Shown here: one piece after another, positions 36,826 through 46,606 of the stretch
How the letters are laid out: each line of letters starts with the position of its first letter
Position numbering within the stretch: the stretch's first letter is position 1
Assembly: GCF_002019635.1 (NCBI RefSeq)
Contig: NZ_KV917371.1
Location: forward strand, 1,403,501-1,467,500
DNA: 64,000 nt
From: Metabacillus halosaccharovorans
GTDB taxonomy: Bacteria; Bacillota; Bacilli; Bacillales; Bacillaceae
Reading direction: 5' to 3'
Notes under the pieces: model-generated
Databases searched by the model: none
The model's input: only the letters and a program-made list of their open reading frames with translations
Told to the model about the DNA's origin: nothing
Made by a program: the position numbers and the translations under genes

Positions 36826-38832
36826 TTAATCTATCTTCTCCAACCCTACTAAACAGTCATATAAAGTACTTCCTTGTCCATTATCTGATACACGGTCAGG
36901 TGTGAGAAGGTTAACTGAACCACCGAACTTTTGCCATAATCCTTCATCAACATTTATTGTTTTAGGATGTGCTTTTTTCATAATTTTGACTGAACCGTTT
37001 AATTCTCCACGGCTATTATGAATTCTCACCTTGTCTCCTTCAGCTAGTTGCTTTTCGATCGCAATATCCTCTGATACTTCAATTTTTACTGATTGCATAG
37101 CTTCTATTAACACATAATGTTGTGAATGATTTGAGCGTAATGGATGAATGGATAATAACTGATAAGGATATTTTTCTGCTAGTGCAGGGTTTGTATGTTC
37201 TGATTCAACCGGGAATAGATATTGCGGTTTACCTACAAATCCTTTTATAGATCCTAACTCTGACGTAAACTCAAATTTCCCGCTCAGTGTTGAAAATTTC
37301 ATATCATTCCATGGTGTATGGTTAACAGGTAATGGCAGTCTTTTTTCGTCTTTAAGCTTTTCAAGTGTAATACCTTCTGACTCAAGCCCCATCATTCCAA
37401 TTTTTAAAAACTCGTCTCTTGTATAGGAAAATTCCTTACCAAAACCTAATCTCTCTGCCAGCTGTGTCCAAATCCATAAGTCAGACTTTGCCTCACCTGG
37501 AGGTTCTACCAGTTTTTCTCCATAATTTACATAATGATGATACATAGATGTATAATAAATATCTTCTTCTTCAAAAACGGTTGTGGTAGGTAAAACATAA
37601 TCAGCCATTTCAGCTGTATCTGTTAAAAAATGATCAATCACTACAACTGTTTCAACTGACTGAAATGCTTTCATGATTTTAGTTGAGTCAGGAACCTGGG
37701 CAACCGGATTTCCACATGTCACAATAATCATTTGGATAGTTGGATCAATTGATTTTAATATTCCATCAGCCTGTTCCATCATTGTAAAAGTTCTGGATTC
37801 CGTTTTTTTATCATTTAAAGCAAGAGCATTCATACTAAAGCTCTTCCCAACCTGAATATTGCCGAAATTGGCTCCACCACCTCGAACTCCAACATTCCCG
37901 CTTATGGCAACTAATGCATCAATTAAACGGATTGTATTTCCACCATTTGCATAACGCTGCATCCCAAGTCCCAGGAATGTTGAGGTTGGCCCATTTGTAT
38001 AGATATAAGCTAAATATTCTATTTCTGATAATGTAATCTCTGCCTTTGAACAAATTTCATCGATCGTGAATTGATTCAACAACTCAAGTAAGTCGTTGTA
38101 TCCCACAGTATAGTTTTCAATAAAATTTGTATCTTCTTTATTTTCCTGGATAAGTACTTTCATAATACCTATTGCTACTAGCCCGTCCATACCCGGTTTA
38201 ATTGAAATATATTGATCAGAAATTTTTGCTGTTGCATTATAAATGGGATCTATAACAGTAATTGTTGCTCCCTGTTTTTTTGCTTCTTGGAGCTTTTGAA
38301 ACAAATGCATATTCGTTCTTGCTACATTTCTTCCCCAAATAACAATATGTTGGCTATGGAGAATATCATTCGGAGCATGACTATCCGAGCTACCGAAGTC
38401 CCAAGTTTGAGCTTCAATACCAGATCCCCAGCAAATACTACCAACTAAATGAGTTGCTCCCCCAAAACAATTAAAGAATCTTTTATCAATATTTTTTAAT
38501 AATCCATTATTTGCATAATCATGACTATGCAAAACGGCAGTAGGTCCATATGATTCCTTAATACCACTCATTTTTTCAGCAATCTCATTCAGAGCCTGCT
38601 TCCAGGAGATTTCTTTAAAATTGCCATCTACCTTTTTTAAAGGAACAGTTAATCTCTTATTTGAATTTGTCTTCGTTTCGAGCATCCGTCCTCTTCCACA
38701 AATCTTTCCTTGAGTAATTGGATGATCTTTATCCCCTTCAACCTTCACTACTTTTCCGTTCTCCACTGTTACTTCAAAACCACAGCTATCCCAGCAATTT
38801 AAAGGACATGATGACTTAAATACTTGTTTCAT
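36826..38832 (-). CDS. yyaE: Molybdopterin oxidoreductase (YyaE-like)
   Basis: 668 residues of the DMSO-reductase/formate-dehydrogenase family. The N-terminus carries a [4Fe-4S] motif, CPLNCWDSCGFE ... KICGRG (C9, C13, C17, C45). It continues with molybdopterin domains (ICWGSG, NDILHSQHIVIWGRNVART) and a C-terminal cofactor-binding domain (HPLRSNHSQHY, VRIHNSRGELNG). There is no Tat signal, so it should be cytoplasmic. B. subtilis yyaE occupies the same place between ychF and the parAB region. Its substrate is unknown. It lies 16 bases downstream of the DUF951 gene. Confidence 0.92.
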   Translation of the reverse strand: MKQVFKSSCPLNCWDSCGFEVTVENGKVVKVEGDKDHPITQGKICGRGRMLETKTNSNKRLTVPLKKVDGNFKEISWKQALNEIAEKMSGIKESYGPTAVLHSHDYANNGLLKNIDKRFFNCFGGATHLVGSICWGSGIEAQTWDFGSSDSHAPNDILHSQHIVIWGRNVARTNMHLFQKLQEAKKQGATITVIDPIYNATAKISDQYISIKPGMDGLVAIGIMKVLIQENKEDTNFIENYTVGYNDLLELLNQFTIDEICSKAEITLSEIEYLAYIYTNGPTSTFLGLGMQRYANGGNTIRLIDALVAISGNVGVRGGGANFGNIQVGKSFSMNALALNDKKTESRTFTMMEQADGILKSIDPTIQMIIVTCGNPVAQVPDSTKIMKAFQSVETVVVIDHFLTDTAEMADYVLPTTTVFEEEDIYYTSMYHHYVNYGEKLVEPPGEAKSDLWIWTQLAERLGFGKEFSYTRDEFLKIGMMGLESEGITLEKLKDEKRLPLPVNHTPWNDMKFSTLSGKFEFTSELGSIKGFVGKPQYLFPVESEHTNPALAEKYPYQLLSIHPLRSNHSQHYVLIEAMQSVKIEVSEDIAIEKQLAEGDKVRIHNSRGELNGSVKIMKKAHPKTINVDEGLWQKFGGSVNLLTPDRVSDNGQGSTLYDCLVGLEKID

Positions 38833-38848
38833 ATTTGCTCATCCCCAC

Positions 38849-39055
38849 TTACAATTCGTTTGCTTCCTCATTACGAACCAATACTTTTTTTAATTTTCTA
38901 GAAAACTCCCTGCGAGGAATGAGTACACTATGATCACAGCCTTGGCATTTAATCCGTACATCCATTCCCATTCTAATAATCTTCCACTCATTTGTTCCAC
39001 ATGGATGCTGTTTTTTCATTTCAACAATATCATTTAAACCAAATTCTTTATCCAT
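38849..39055 (-). CDS. yyzM: DUF951 small protein (YyzM-like)
   Basis: 68 residues, opening DKEFGLNDIVEMKKQHPCGTNEWKIIRMGMDVRIKCQGCDHSVLIPRREFSRK. The cysteines in HPCG and CQGC suggest a metal-binding OB-like domain, common to DUF951. Function unknown. It sits between the MscS gene and yyaE with short spacers. Confidence 0.9.
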   Translation of the reverse strand: MDKEFGLNDIVEMKKQHPCGTNEWKIIRMGMDVRIKCQGCDHSVLIPRREFSRKLKKVLVRNEEANEL

Positions 39056-39069
39056 ATGATATAGACCTC

Positions 39070-39948
39070 CTAACTTACTTCATCTTTTCTGTTATACATG
39101 ACGATACGAGGATAAGGAATCTCAATACCTCTTTCATCCAATCTTGTTTTAATATCTTTTCTAAGCATTCTCGAAATATGAAAATGTTTCATTGGTTCAA
39201 CTTCACACGTTACACGAAGAATTACTTCAGAAGCACCTAGATTTTGAACACCTAATAATTCAGGAGGATTAACAATATCTTCATACTTATCTTGTATTTC
39301 CAATAATAATTCCTGAATCACACGTTCTGCTTCGGAAATATCACTTTCATAGGCAATACTAATATCCACAAAAGCTACACTGTTATGAATAGAGAAATTT
39401 GTTACTTCAGTTATGTTACCATTAGGCAAGATATGCACTTCACCTGTCCAACTCTTTATTTTTGTTGTACGTAACCCTATTTCTTCAACCGTTCCCTCAA
39501 AGGCAGATACACGAATGAAATCTCCTACTGAAAATTGATCTTCAAAAATGATGAAAAATCCAGTTATAATATCTCGGACTAAATTTTGCGCACCAAAACC
39601 TACTGCTAAACCTAAAATTCCTGCACCTGCTAGTAGTGGTCCTATTTTAATACCTACTGTTTCTAAAATCATGATAATGGCAATAAAATACACAACATAA
39701 GTGAGAATATTTTCAAGTAGCTTTGCTAACGTATTTTCTCTTCTTACTGATATTCGAAGTGGTGATTTCCCGCGAAATAAAAAGATCTTACTTATCGCAA
39801 TTTTCCCAATTCGAATAAAAACAGAAGCAATAATGAATATCAAAGAAATTTTCAATAAACCTTGTCCTAATGTTATCCATAGCTCTATATTTGTTATGTA
39901 ATCAACCATTTGATTCCACAAATTTTCTAGTAACTTCAATAAAATCAC
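39070..39948 (-). CDS. MscS-family mechanosensitive channel
   Basis: About 290 residues with three membrane helices, then the conserved pore helix and beta domain: AGAGILGLAVGFGAQNLVRDIITGFFIIFEDQFSVGDFI (about 108-146) and VEEIGLRTTKIKSWTGEVHILPNG. It releases small solutes on osmotic downshift. The frame opens with GTG at 39948, but a TTG at 39939 has AAAGGGTGA at better spacing, so the start is uncertain by three codons. Confidence 0.94.
   Translation of the reverse strand: MILLKLLENLWNQMVDYITNIELWITLGQGLLKISLIFIIASVFIRIGKIAISKIFLFRGKSPLRISVRRENTLAKLLENILTYVVYFIAIIMILETVGIKIGPLLAGAGILGLAVGFGAQNLVRDIITGFFIIFEDQFSVGDFIRVSAFEGTVEEIGLRTTKIKSWTGEVHILPNGNITEVTNFSIHNSVAFVDISIAYESDISEAERVIQELLLEIQDKYEDIVNPPELLGVQNLGASEVILRVTCEVEPMKHFHISRMLRKDIKTRLDERGIEIPYPRIVMYNRKDEVS
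39765..39778. promoter_or_regulatory. Noc-binding-site-like sequence
   Basis: ATTTCCCGCGAAAT differs from the Noc consensus ATTTCCCGGGAAAT at one of 14 positions. It lies inside the MscS gene on the origin-proximal chromosome that carries a noc gene. Binding is inferred. Confidence 0.45.
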
Positions 39949-40160
39949 CCTTTATAGTATTAAACTTAAATAGCCATTTTCATAGCCAATTATACTCCAT
40001 ATCCTACGTAATTTTGCACGAAAAAATGTTAAATTTCGTAATTATATATATTCGTATGTAGAGATAGGAATTATGTCGTAAGCTCCTGTCTTTATTTAAT
40101 ATAAAAGGGGTTTTCTGAAAGTAATTGCAGACATAGTCTATCATGAAAATCCTATTTTAC

Positions 40161-41180
40161 CTATTCACGTGTTCGATATCGATTTAAAATCGGATAAAGC
40201 AATATCGTTACAAGCAAATACAGATTGATTAAACCATATAAAGGATATAAAATTGCCACCAGATTTGCAAAACCAAACCGAGTAAATGGAAGCATAATGA
40301 TCACTAAAATTGCCGCCATAATCCAAAAGGGCATTTTCATTAGATCCCTTAGTCGTGAAGCAAGTCCAAATATACCTGAAACAGCGGTTGTATAGATTGC
40401 AAGCCATAGCATAATGGACATAAAGAGGAAGAATGCAAAAGGTGATCCTTTTAAGATAGCAAAAAGAGGTATTTCATATTCTGCCAAATAGTCAGACATT
40501 TGCACTAATGTTTCATTATAAACAAAGGAAATAGCCCCTAAAACAATCCCACTTCCTATGCTCGCAATCTTCGCTTCCTTCAACCCCTTCATTTCTTTTC
40601 CAACTGCAGATAATACAGCAATAAGAGGTAATATATTCAGGGCCGTAAAGGTAAAGGCTGCAGGCCAATTGTATTGTTTTTTTAAATCAAGGACCCATGA
40701 ATGATGATGGGAAATATTAAAGGATAATAATGAATAAAAGAGCCCAAAAACAAGCAATGGAATCACAATAGCATTCAGCTTAATAATTCCATTTGCGCTT
40801 CCAACAAACAGAAGAACAAGTAATATGGCGAAAACAGCGATTCCAATCCAGTAAGGAATTGAAAAGGCTTCAAGTGTGGCCCCTCCTCCAGCAATCATAA
40901 CAATCGTTGTTGTAAACAAATACAATACGATGAGCACATCGTACACATAAGAAAGCTTTTTACCTATTAACCTTTCTAAAATGGGAAAGAAATGGCTGGA
41001 TTTTTCTTCATAACTAATTTTCATAATTACGTAGACAGCAATGATAAAAATAACAGTAAAAATGACAATTGCCAGTCCACTTTCAAAGCCGAAAAACTCC
41101 CATAATTCCCTCCCCGATGCATAGCCTGCACCAATGATTGTTCCTAAGATTAGAAACATCCATTTAATACCTGATCTCAT
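40161..41180 (-). CDS. YkvI-like multi-spanning membrane protein
   Basis: 339 residues with about ten hydrophobic segments. It opens KWMFLILGTIIGAGYASGRELWEFFGFESG; the GxxxGAGYASG motif resembles the unwound first helix of amino-acid transporters of the LeuT/APC fold. B. subtilis YkvI has the same layout. Transport of an amino acid or similar solute is likely but not shown. It is divergent from yyaC. Confidence 0.85.
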   Translation of the reverse strand: MRSGIKWMFLILGTIIGAGYASGRELWEFFGFESGLAIVIFTVIFIIAVYVIMKISYEEKSSHFFPILERLIGKKLSYVYDVLIVLYLFTTTIVMIAGGGATLEAFSIPYWIGIAVFAILLVLLFVGSANGIIKLNAIVIPLLVFGLFYSLLSFNISHHHSWVLDLKKQYNWPAAFTFTALNILPLIAVLSAVGKEMKGLKEAKIASIGSGIVLGAISFVYNETLVQMSDYLAEYEIPLFAILKGSPFAFFLFMSIMLWLAIYTTAVSGIFGLASRLRDLMKMPFWIMAAILVIIMLPFTRFGFANLVAILYPLYGLINLYLLVTILLYPILNRYRTRE

Positions 41181-41277
41181 TTTCTCACCTCATATGGTTG
41201 TCCTAATTAAAACGAACATGTATAGAATCGAACATTTCTCCGTATACTGTTACTACTATGACATGGGAGTGAATTCT

Positions 41278-41901
41278 ATGAATCTAAAATCAGGTCTTTT
41301 TCAATCAGGTAAGAATCAAGATCGGATCCATTATGAAGATGAAAGAGCTACATCTCTTTTAACAAATATGCTTATAGAACATTTGCCAAAACTATTCTAT
41401 AAGCCTATCGTTATTATTTGTATTGGAACAGACCGCTCCACCGGAGATTGTTTAGGCCCTTTAATAGGCACTTCCATCAAAAAAGAGTTAAGTCATTTCC
41501 ATGTCTATGGGACATTAAAAGATCCGGTTCATGCTGTGAATCTAGAGGAAACAATTCAATATATAAAGGAGAAACACCGCAATCCATTCATTATTGCAAT
41601 TGATGCTTGTTTAGGAAGATTTAAAAGTGTGGGATATATGGAAGTTGCAAAAGGCTCGATAAAGCCTGGTGCTGGTGTAAATAAAGAATTACCTGAAGTT
41701 GGCGATATGCATATTACCGGCATCGTGAACATTAGCGGATATATGGAATTCCTTGTTTTACAGAATACAAGGTTACATTTAGTCATGAGCATGGCCGATA
41801 TTATTTCTATAGGAATTATAGAAGCTGAGAAAGTCTATTTAGAGAAGCGTATTACAGTCAGGAGAAATTGGATGGCGAATCAAGATACTGCTATTAACTA
41901 A
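41278..41901 (+). CDS. yyaC: Spore protease-like protein YyaC (DUF1256)
   Basis: 207 residues from ATG at 41278 (GGGAGTGA upstream). The longer frame from 41134 overlaps the divergent ykvI-like gene and lacks a ribosome site. Motifs are IVIICIGTDRSTGDCLGPLIG (about 50-70), NPFIIAIDACLGRF and AKGSIKPGAGVNKELPEVGDMHITGIVN, the fold of Gpr-type spore proteases. It is expressed during sporulation in B. subtilis. It is the only plus-strand gene in this part of the left arm. Confidence 0.94.
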   Translation: MNLKSGLFQSGKNQDRIHYEDERATSLLTNMLIEHLPKLFYKPIVIICIGTDRSTGDCLGPLIGTSIKKELSHFHVYGTLKDPVHAVNLEETIQYIKEKHRNPFIIAIDACLGRFKSVGYMEVAKGSIKPGAGVNKELPEVGDMHITGIVNISGYMEFLVLQNTRLHLVMSMADIISIGIIEAEKVYLEKRITVRRNWMANQDTAIN

Positions 41902-41980
41902 ATCTTTTTCTGACAAATAAAATTAAATTTAATGTCTATATGAAAAAATACTGCAAGTATGCAGTGTTTGGATTCCTATT

Positions 41981-42685
41981 TTATGAAAAGTTATATTGTA
42001 TAAGAACGATAATAGTAATAATAACAATACTTGGCAACAAGTTTGCTACTCTTATTTGCTTAATTCCTAATATATTGATACCTATTGCTATAATAAGCAC
42101 TCCACCTGTAGCTGTTAATTCTGCAATCAGATGCTCTAATAGAGAGTCTGACAAAAATTGATGAATTACATTTGCAAATAAGGCTATTCCCCCTTGATAA
42201 AGGAAGACTGGAATAGCTGAAAATAAAACACCTATCCCAAGGGTACTTGCTAATACCATACTTGTGAAACCATCAATCATTGATTTTGTGAGGAGAACAG
42301 AATGATCCTGTCTTAATCCACTATCTAGTGCACCTATTATAGCCATAGCCCCCACAACAAAGATTAACGTTGCCGTTACAAACCCTTGGGCAATATTTCC
42401 GGTAGGGGATTTACCAATCTTCTTCTCCAGCATATTTCCTAAACCATGAAGATGATCTTCTAATTTCAACCATTCTCCCATAACTGTTCCTATGACTAAA
42501 CTTACGATAACAAAGAAGAAGTCGCTACTCTTCAAAGCCATATCTAATCCTAAAACAACAACAGAGAGTCCAATAGCTGTCATGACTGTTTGCTTCATTT
42601 GTTCAGGTATTTTTCTAAGTAATAAGCCAATTATTGTTCCAAGAATAATTCCTAAGGCGTTTATAATACTTCCAAATAAAACCAA
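41981..42685 (-). CDS. DUF554 membrane protein
   Basis: 234 residues with six to seven hydrophobic segments. SIINALGIILGTIIGLLLRKIPEQMKQTVMTAIGLSVVVLG and VGAMAIIGALDSGLRQDHSVLLTKSMIDGFTSMVLASTLGIGVLFSAIPVFLYQGGI are typical of DUF554. It starts with TTG and only a weak ribosome site. The function is unknown. It lies between yyaC (opposite strand) and parB. Confidence 0.88.
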   Translation of the reverse strand: MVLFGSIINALGIILGTIIGLLLRKIPEQMKQTVMTAIGLSVVVLGLDMALKSSDFFFVIVSLVIGTVMGEWLKLEDHLHGLGNMLEKKIGKSPTGNIAQGFVTATLIFVVGAMAIIGALDSGLRQDHSVLLTKSMIDGFTSMVLASTLGIGVLFSAIPVFLYQGGIALFANVIHQFLSDSLLEHLIAELTATGGVLIIAIGINILGIKQIRVANLLPSIVIITIIVLIQYNFS

Positions 42686-42771
42686 CTAGATTACCTGCCA
42701 TTCTATATATTTATCACAATTTTTAGCGATATAACAACGAACACATATTTTCAAGAAGATTATTAAACATG

Positions 42772-42797
42772 AAAAAAAGACTGACTATTTTAGTCAG
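42772..42797 (-). terminator. Terminator of parA-parB
   Basis: CTGACTA and TAGTCAG with an AAA loop, then a T run on the minus strand, about 25 bases after the parB stop. Confidence 0.85.
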
Positions 42798-42823
42798 CAC
42801 TTGTCAACAATTATATTAATATA

Positions 42824-43672
42824 CTATCCTTGCCGATCCAGCAACTCTAGAATACGATTTAAATCTTCCTGAGAAAAGAACTCTATTTCAATCTTTCCCT
42901 TTTTCTTTTGCTTACTTATTGTAACAGATGTCCCAAAATACTCCTGTAGAAATGTTTCTCTTTCTTTAATGAATACATCTTTTTCAGGCTTTTTCTTCTT
43001 TGTTTCACGTGGAACACCATTGTTTAGTTGTTGGATGATCTGCTCTAATTGACGAACATTTAATTGCTCTTTCATTACCTTTTCCACAAGTGCATTCAAT
43101 TTCTCTTTATTTTTTAATCCCAATAATGTACGGCCATGCCCCATAGACAGCTTCCCTTCAGCAATTAATTGCTGAATCTTTTGCGGTAATGTAAGCAGTC
43201 TAACATGGTTAGCAATATGGGGACGGCTTTTCCCTAATCTTTTCGCTAATGCCTCTTGCGTTACATTTAAATGTTCCATTAGCTTTTGATATGCTTGAGC
43301 CTCTTCAATTGGTGAGAGATCTTCGCGTTGTAGATTTTCTAATAAAGCTAATTCCATCATTTGTTGTTCTGTAAGATTACGGACAACAGCTGGAATAACA
43401 GTTAACTTCGCTTCTTTCGCAGCACGATATCTACGTTCTCCAACAACTATTTCAAATCCTTTTATACTTTTGCGAACAATGATAGGTTGTAAAACACCAT
43501 GTTGCAGGATGGATTCCTTGAGTTCATTAATGGCATCCTGTTCAAAAACTTTACGTGGCTGATATGGATTTGGACGGATTTCTTTGATTTTTATTTCCTG
43601 AACAGATTCTTCCTGCCCCACCTCAACATTTGTAAATAAAGCATTAATCCCTTTACCTAAGCCTCTAGCCAT
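42824..43672 (-). CDS. spo0J: Chromosome partition protein ParB (Spo0J)
   Basis: 282 residues. The N-terminal CTPase domain has RPNPYQPRKVFEQ and GERRYRAA. Next comes a helix-turn-helix (TQEALAKRLGKSRPHIANHVRLLTLP) and then a C-terminal dimerisation domain. It loads at parS, slides as a CTP clamp, recruits SMC and controls ParA. Its start overlaps the parA end by eight bases. A perfect parS site lies in its own coding sequence, as in B. subtilis. Confidence 0.98.
   Translation of the reverse strand: MARGLGKGINALFTNVEVGQEESVQEIKIKEIRPNPYQPRKVFEQDAINELKESILQHGVLQPIIVRKSIKGFEIVVGERRYRAAKEAKLTVIPAVVRNLTEQQMMELALLENLQREDLSPIEEAQAYQKLMEHLNVTQEALAKRLGKSRPHIANHVRLLTLPQKIQQLIAEGKLSMGHGRTLLGLKNKEKLNALVEKVMKEQLNVRQLEQIIQQLNNGVPRETKKKKPEKDVFIKERETFLQEYFGTSVTISKQKKKGKIEIEFFSQEDLNRILELLDRQG
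43001..43016. promoter_or_regulatory. parS site inside spo0J
   Basis: TGTTTCACGTGGAACA is the exact complement of the consensus TGTTCCACGTGAAACA (16 of 16). The parS site within spo0J is a conserved feature of Bacillus. Confidence 0.95.
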
Positions 43673-44426
43673 TCACAACCACTTCCTTTGCCAAATCTAA
43701 ATAAACTTCTGCTCCTCTAGATCTTGGATCATATATGATAATAGGTTGACCATGACTTGGTGCTTCACTTAAGCGAATGTTTCTTGGAATTATCGTTTTA
43801 TAAACCTTATCTTGAAAATACTTTTTCACTTCATCAATAACTTGAATTCCTAAATTTGTTCGGGCATCAAGCATTGTTAATAAAACTCCTTCAATTGTTA
43901 AGTCTGTATTCAGATGCTTCTGAACAAGACGAACTGTATTTAACAGCTGACTCAAACCTTCTAATGCATAATATTCACATTGAACAGGTATTAAGACTGC
44001 ATCGGAAGCGGTTAGTGCATTTATTGTTAACAGTCCCAATGAAGGAGGACAGTCTATAACCATATAATCATAGTTATCTTTTACAGCTTCAAGTGCCCGT
44101 TTAAGTCTAACTTCTCTTGAGATCGTTGGAACTAATTCGATTTCTGCTCCTGCTAATTGAATTGTTGCCGGAATAATATCAAGATTTTCAACAGCTGTTG
44201 GCTTAATGACGTCCTTTGCTGCTACGTCGTCTACTAAAATATCATAAATGCAATGTTCGACATCGGCTTTTTCAATACCAATTCCACTTGTTGCATTTCC
44301 TTGTGGGTCAACATCGACAAGAAGTACCCTTTTCCCGATGTATGCTAAGCAAGCTCCCAAATTAACCGATGTTGTTGTTTTCCCAACTCCACCTTTTTGG
44401 TTTGCAACCGCAATGATTTTTCCCAC
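43665..44426 (-). CDS. soj: ParA-family ATPase Soj
   Basis: About 253 residues from GTG at 44426 (AGGTGA upstream; VGKIIAVANQKGGVGKTTTSVNLG). The deviant Walker A is KGGVGKTT, with VDVDPQGNATSG and DCPPSLGLLTINAL. It regulates DnaA and works with ParB in origin segregation. The eight codons before the GTG lack a ribosome site. Confidence 0.97.
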   Translation of the reverse strand: MGKIIAVANQKGGVGKTTTSVNLGACLAYIGKRVLLVDVDPQGNATSGIGIEKADVEHCIYDILVDDVAAKDVIKPTAVENLDIIPATIQLAGAEIELVPTISREVRLKRALEAVKDNYDYMVIDCPPSLGLLTINALTASDAVLIPVQCEYYALEGLSQLLNTVRLVQKHLNTDLTIEGVLLTMLDARTNLGIQVIDEVKKYFQDKVYKTIIPRNIRLSEAPSHGQPIIIYDPRSRGAEVYLDLAKEVVVNG

Positions 44427-44498
44427 GATGTCACCTACTTTCATAAACATAAGATCTGTTGTTTTTTAACAAACACCTAATACATTGAGTAGGAAATT

Positions 44499-44622
44499 AG
44501 AAAAGCGCAAGCGCCTTGGTCAGCCCCGACAAGCATAAGGCGATTTGGAATAGAAGGCGTTCTTTGCCTTCAATTCCAAATTGGCTTATGACCTCGAGGG
44601 GCTAGGCGCTGGAGCTAGACAC
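44499..44622. repeat. 124-bp palindromic intergenic repeat
   Basis: The left half contains AAAGCGCAAGCGCC and AGCCCCGACAAGCATAAG; the right half CTTATGACCTCGAGGGGCT and GGCGCTGGAGCT. AGCCCC pairs with GGGGCT, CATAAGGCGATTTGGAAT pairs with ATTCCAAATTGGCTTATG (two mismatches), and GAAGGC pairs with GCCTTC at the tip. This makes a long hairpin upstream of soj. A truncated copy lies at 33944. The rest of the gap to noc has no gene. Confidence 0.85.
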
Positions 44623-44899
44623 CAAAACCAGGTAATAATTTTATACTTTTAATCGTACAAAAAGAACCTTTTCACCATTTTTTATTTTATCATGAAAAAT
44701 GAAGGAAAGGTTTTAATTTTTTCTTATTTCTTTAATTTAGTATTTTCCCTTAGAGAAAATCTCTTTTTCAACTAGATCAAAACTCTCTTAAAAGCAGCCA
44801 AAGAAAAAAGGCCTGACAGTAGCCAGTACCTAACAAAATGCATGCTAAATAAATGGTCTATTCAACATAAAATTGCAAGTGCTTTAAGAAGTGATGAGA

Positions 44900-45769
44900 T
44901 TATTTTGGAATCTTAATCGTAAATTGGATATACTCATCAAATTCTTCTTCTTCAGTGTTTAGTTTCACACCACTATCTGCTACCATCGTTAGGGATTGAC
45001 GAATTGTATTCATAGCAATTCTTGTGTCTCTGCTAAAAGCCTTACGTCTTGGTTTAGGCTTCACATTATTTTTTTCAAGCAGCTTTACTACTCTATCTTC
45101 AGTTTGTTTTACATTAAACTGTTTTTGAATAATTTCCTCTAACAATGTATTTTGTAATTCAGGATTTTTCAACGGAATAAGTGCACGGGCATGACGCTCT
45201 GTAATTAATTTCTTAAGTAATGCGTCTTGCACTTCTTCAGGCAGTTTTAATAATCGCAGCTTATTCGCTATTGTTGACTGTCCTTTCCCAAGTCTTTGAG
45301 CCAAGGCTTCTTGAGTAAGGTTATGTAATTCCAGTAACTTCGCGTAAGCTACAGCTTCTTCAATGGAAGATAATTCTTCTCTTTGTAAATTCTCTATTAA
45401 AGCAACACTTGCTGTTTCTGTATCATTGAAATCCTTTACAATTGCAGGAATAACATCCCAACCTAATGTTTGTACAGCACGCCAACGTCTCTCTCCTGCT
45501 ATTAATTCAAACTTACCGTCAACTTCACGTACGACGATAGGTTGAATAATTCCATGTGTACGAATTGTTAAAGCTAACTCTTCAATCTTTTCATCTGAAA
45601 AAACGGTACGTGGCTGGAAGCGGTTAGGTACAATATCTTTAATTTGAATCTTTTTAACCTCTTCCTTTATTTCTTCCGCTGTATTTTCCTGTTCAACTTC
45701 CTCAACAACGATTTGTTCTATTTCTTCTTTTTCTCCCAAACCGAAAAAACGAGAAAATGGATGCTTCAT
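44900..45769 (-). CDS. noc: Nucleoid occlusion protein Noc
   Basis: 289 residues, a ParB paralogue. [15 protein letters not shown] at the N-terminus is the membrane-binding amphipathic helix typical of Noc. [26 protein letters not shown] and [26 protein letters not shown] follow. It binds NBS sites, spreads, and stops septum assembly over the nucleoid. AAAGGTGG precedes the ATG. Confidence 0.97.
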   Translation of the reverse strand: MKHPFSRFFGLGEKEEIEQIVVEEVEQENTAEEIKEEVKKIQIKDIVPNRFQPRTVFSDEKIEELALTIRTHGIIQPIVVREVDGKFELIAGERRWRAVQTLGWDVIPAIVKDFNDTETASVALIENLQREELSSIEEAVAYAKLLELHNLTQEALAQRLGKGQSTIANKLRLLKLPEEVQDALLKKLITERHARALIPLKNPELQNTLLEEIIQKQFNVKQTEDRVVKLLEKNNVKPKPRRKAFSRDTRIAMNTIRQSLTMVADSGVKLNTEEEEFDEYIQFTIKIPK

Positions 45770-45856
45770 GACCTACACCACCTTTAAAAACTACCATTTT
45801 TAATATTCTATCTTTCTATCACTATTTCCTTCAAAATACTCAAAAGATTGAGTAAA

Positions 45857-45872
45857 TGTTTCATGTGAAACA
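45857..45872. promoter_or_regulatory. parS-like site between noc and rsmG
   Basis: TGTTTCATGTGAAACA matches TGTTTCACGTGAAACA at 15 of 16 positions. The mismatch breaks the central CG, so binding may be weaker. It abuts the rsmG stop codon. Confidence 0.65.
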
Positions 45873-45873
45873 T

Positions 45874-46590
45874 CTACTCAATTGGAAGCTTGTTAGGCGT
45901 TCCAGGCTTTCTGGGATATTTTTTTGGAGTTGTTTTTTCTTTTTGAATAATAATAATGGTTCTTTCACTTTCTTCCATTGGTAATTCAAATGAATGAATC
46001 TGTTTTACGTTACCACCTAAAACTCCAACCGCTTTTTTTCCTGCTTCTAGTTCCTCTTGAGCAGCCGCACCTTTCATTGCAATAAAATACCCGTCTTTTT
46101 TCACTAAAGGTATACATAGTTCGCTTAATACAGATAATCTAGCTACAGCTCTTGCTGTTACGATATCATACGATTCCCTATATTGCTTATTTTGACCAAA
46201 TGTTTCAGCTCGATCATGGAACAACTGAATGTTTTGTAAACCTAATTCATTTGCCAAGTGTGATAAAAACGTAATTCTTTTTTGTAAAGAATCTACAATC
46301 GATACGTTCAAGTGCGGAAAACAAATATTAATTGGAATACTTGGGAATCCTGCACCGGCACCTACATCACATATAGAAAGAGGATTTGAAAAATCAAAAT
46401 AAAATGCAGCTGAAATTGAGTCATAAAAATGCTTTAAATAAACATCCTTTTCTTCAGTGATGGAAGTCAAATTCATTTTTTCATTCCATTGTACTAAAAG
46501 TTTAAAATATATATCAAATTGATCCATCTGATGCTGAGAAAGATGAATTCCTTTCTCAGCTAAACTTGATTGAAATAGTGCCCTATCCAT
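45874..46590 (-). CDS. rsmG: 16S rRNA G527 N7-methyltransferase RsmG (GidB)
   Basis: About 238 residues from ATG at 46590 (AAAGG upstream). [25 protein letters not shown] and the SAM loop [15 protein letters not shown] define the family. It methylates G527 in the 530 loop; loss gives low-level streptomycin resistance in other bacteria. It lies 16 bases after mnmG in the same operon. Confidence 0.98.
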   Translation of the reverse strand: MDRALFQSSLAEKGIHLSQHQMDQFDIYFKLLVQWNEKMNLTSITEEKDVYLKHFYDSISAAFYFDFSNPLSICDVGAGAGFPSIPINICFPHLNVSIVDSLQKRITFLSHLANELGLQNIQLFHDRAETFGQNKQYRESYDIVTARAVARLSVLSELCIPLVKKDGYFIAMKGAAAQEELEAGKKAVGVLGGNVKQIHSFELPMEESERTIIIIQKEKTTPKKYPRKPGTPNKLPIE

Positions 46591-46606
46591 GCTCAAAACC
46601 TTTCTA

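Noticed and set aside
41134..41277. N-terminal extension of yyaC
   Set aside because: It overlaps the divergent YkvI-like gene and lacks a ribosome site; the ATG at 41278 has GGGAGTGA and matches the family start.
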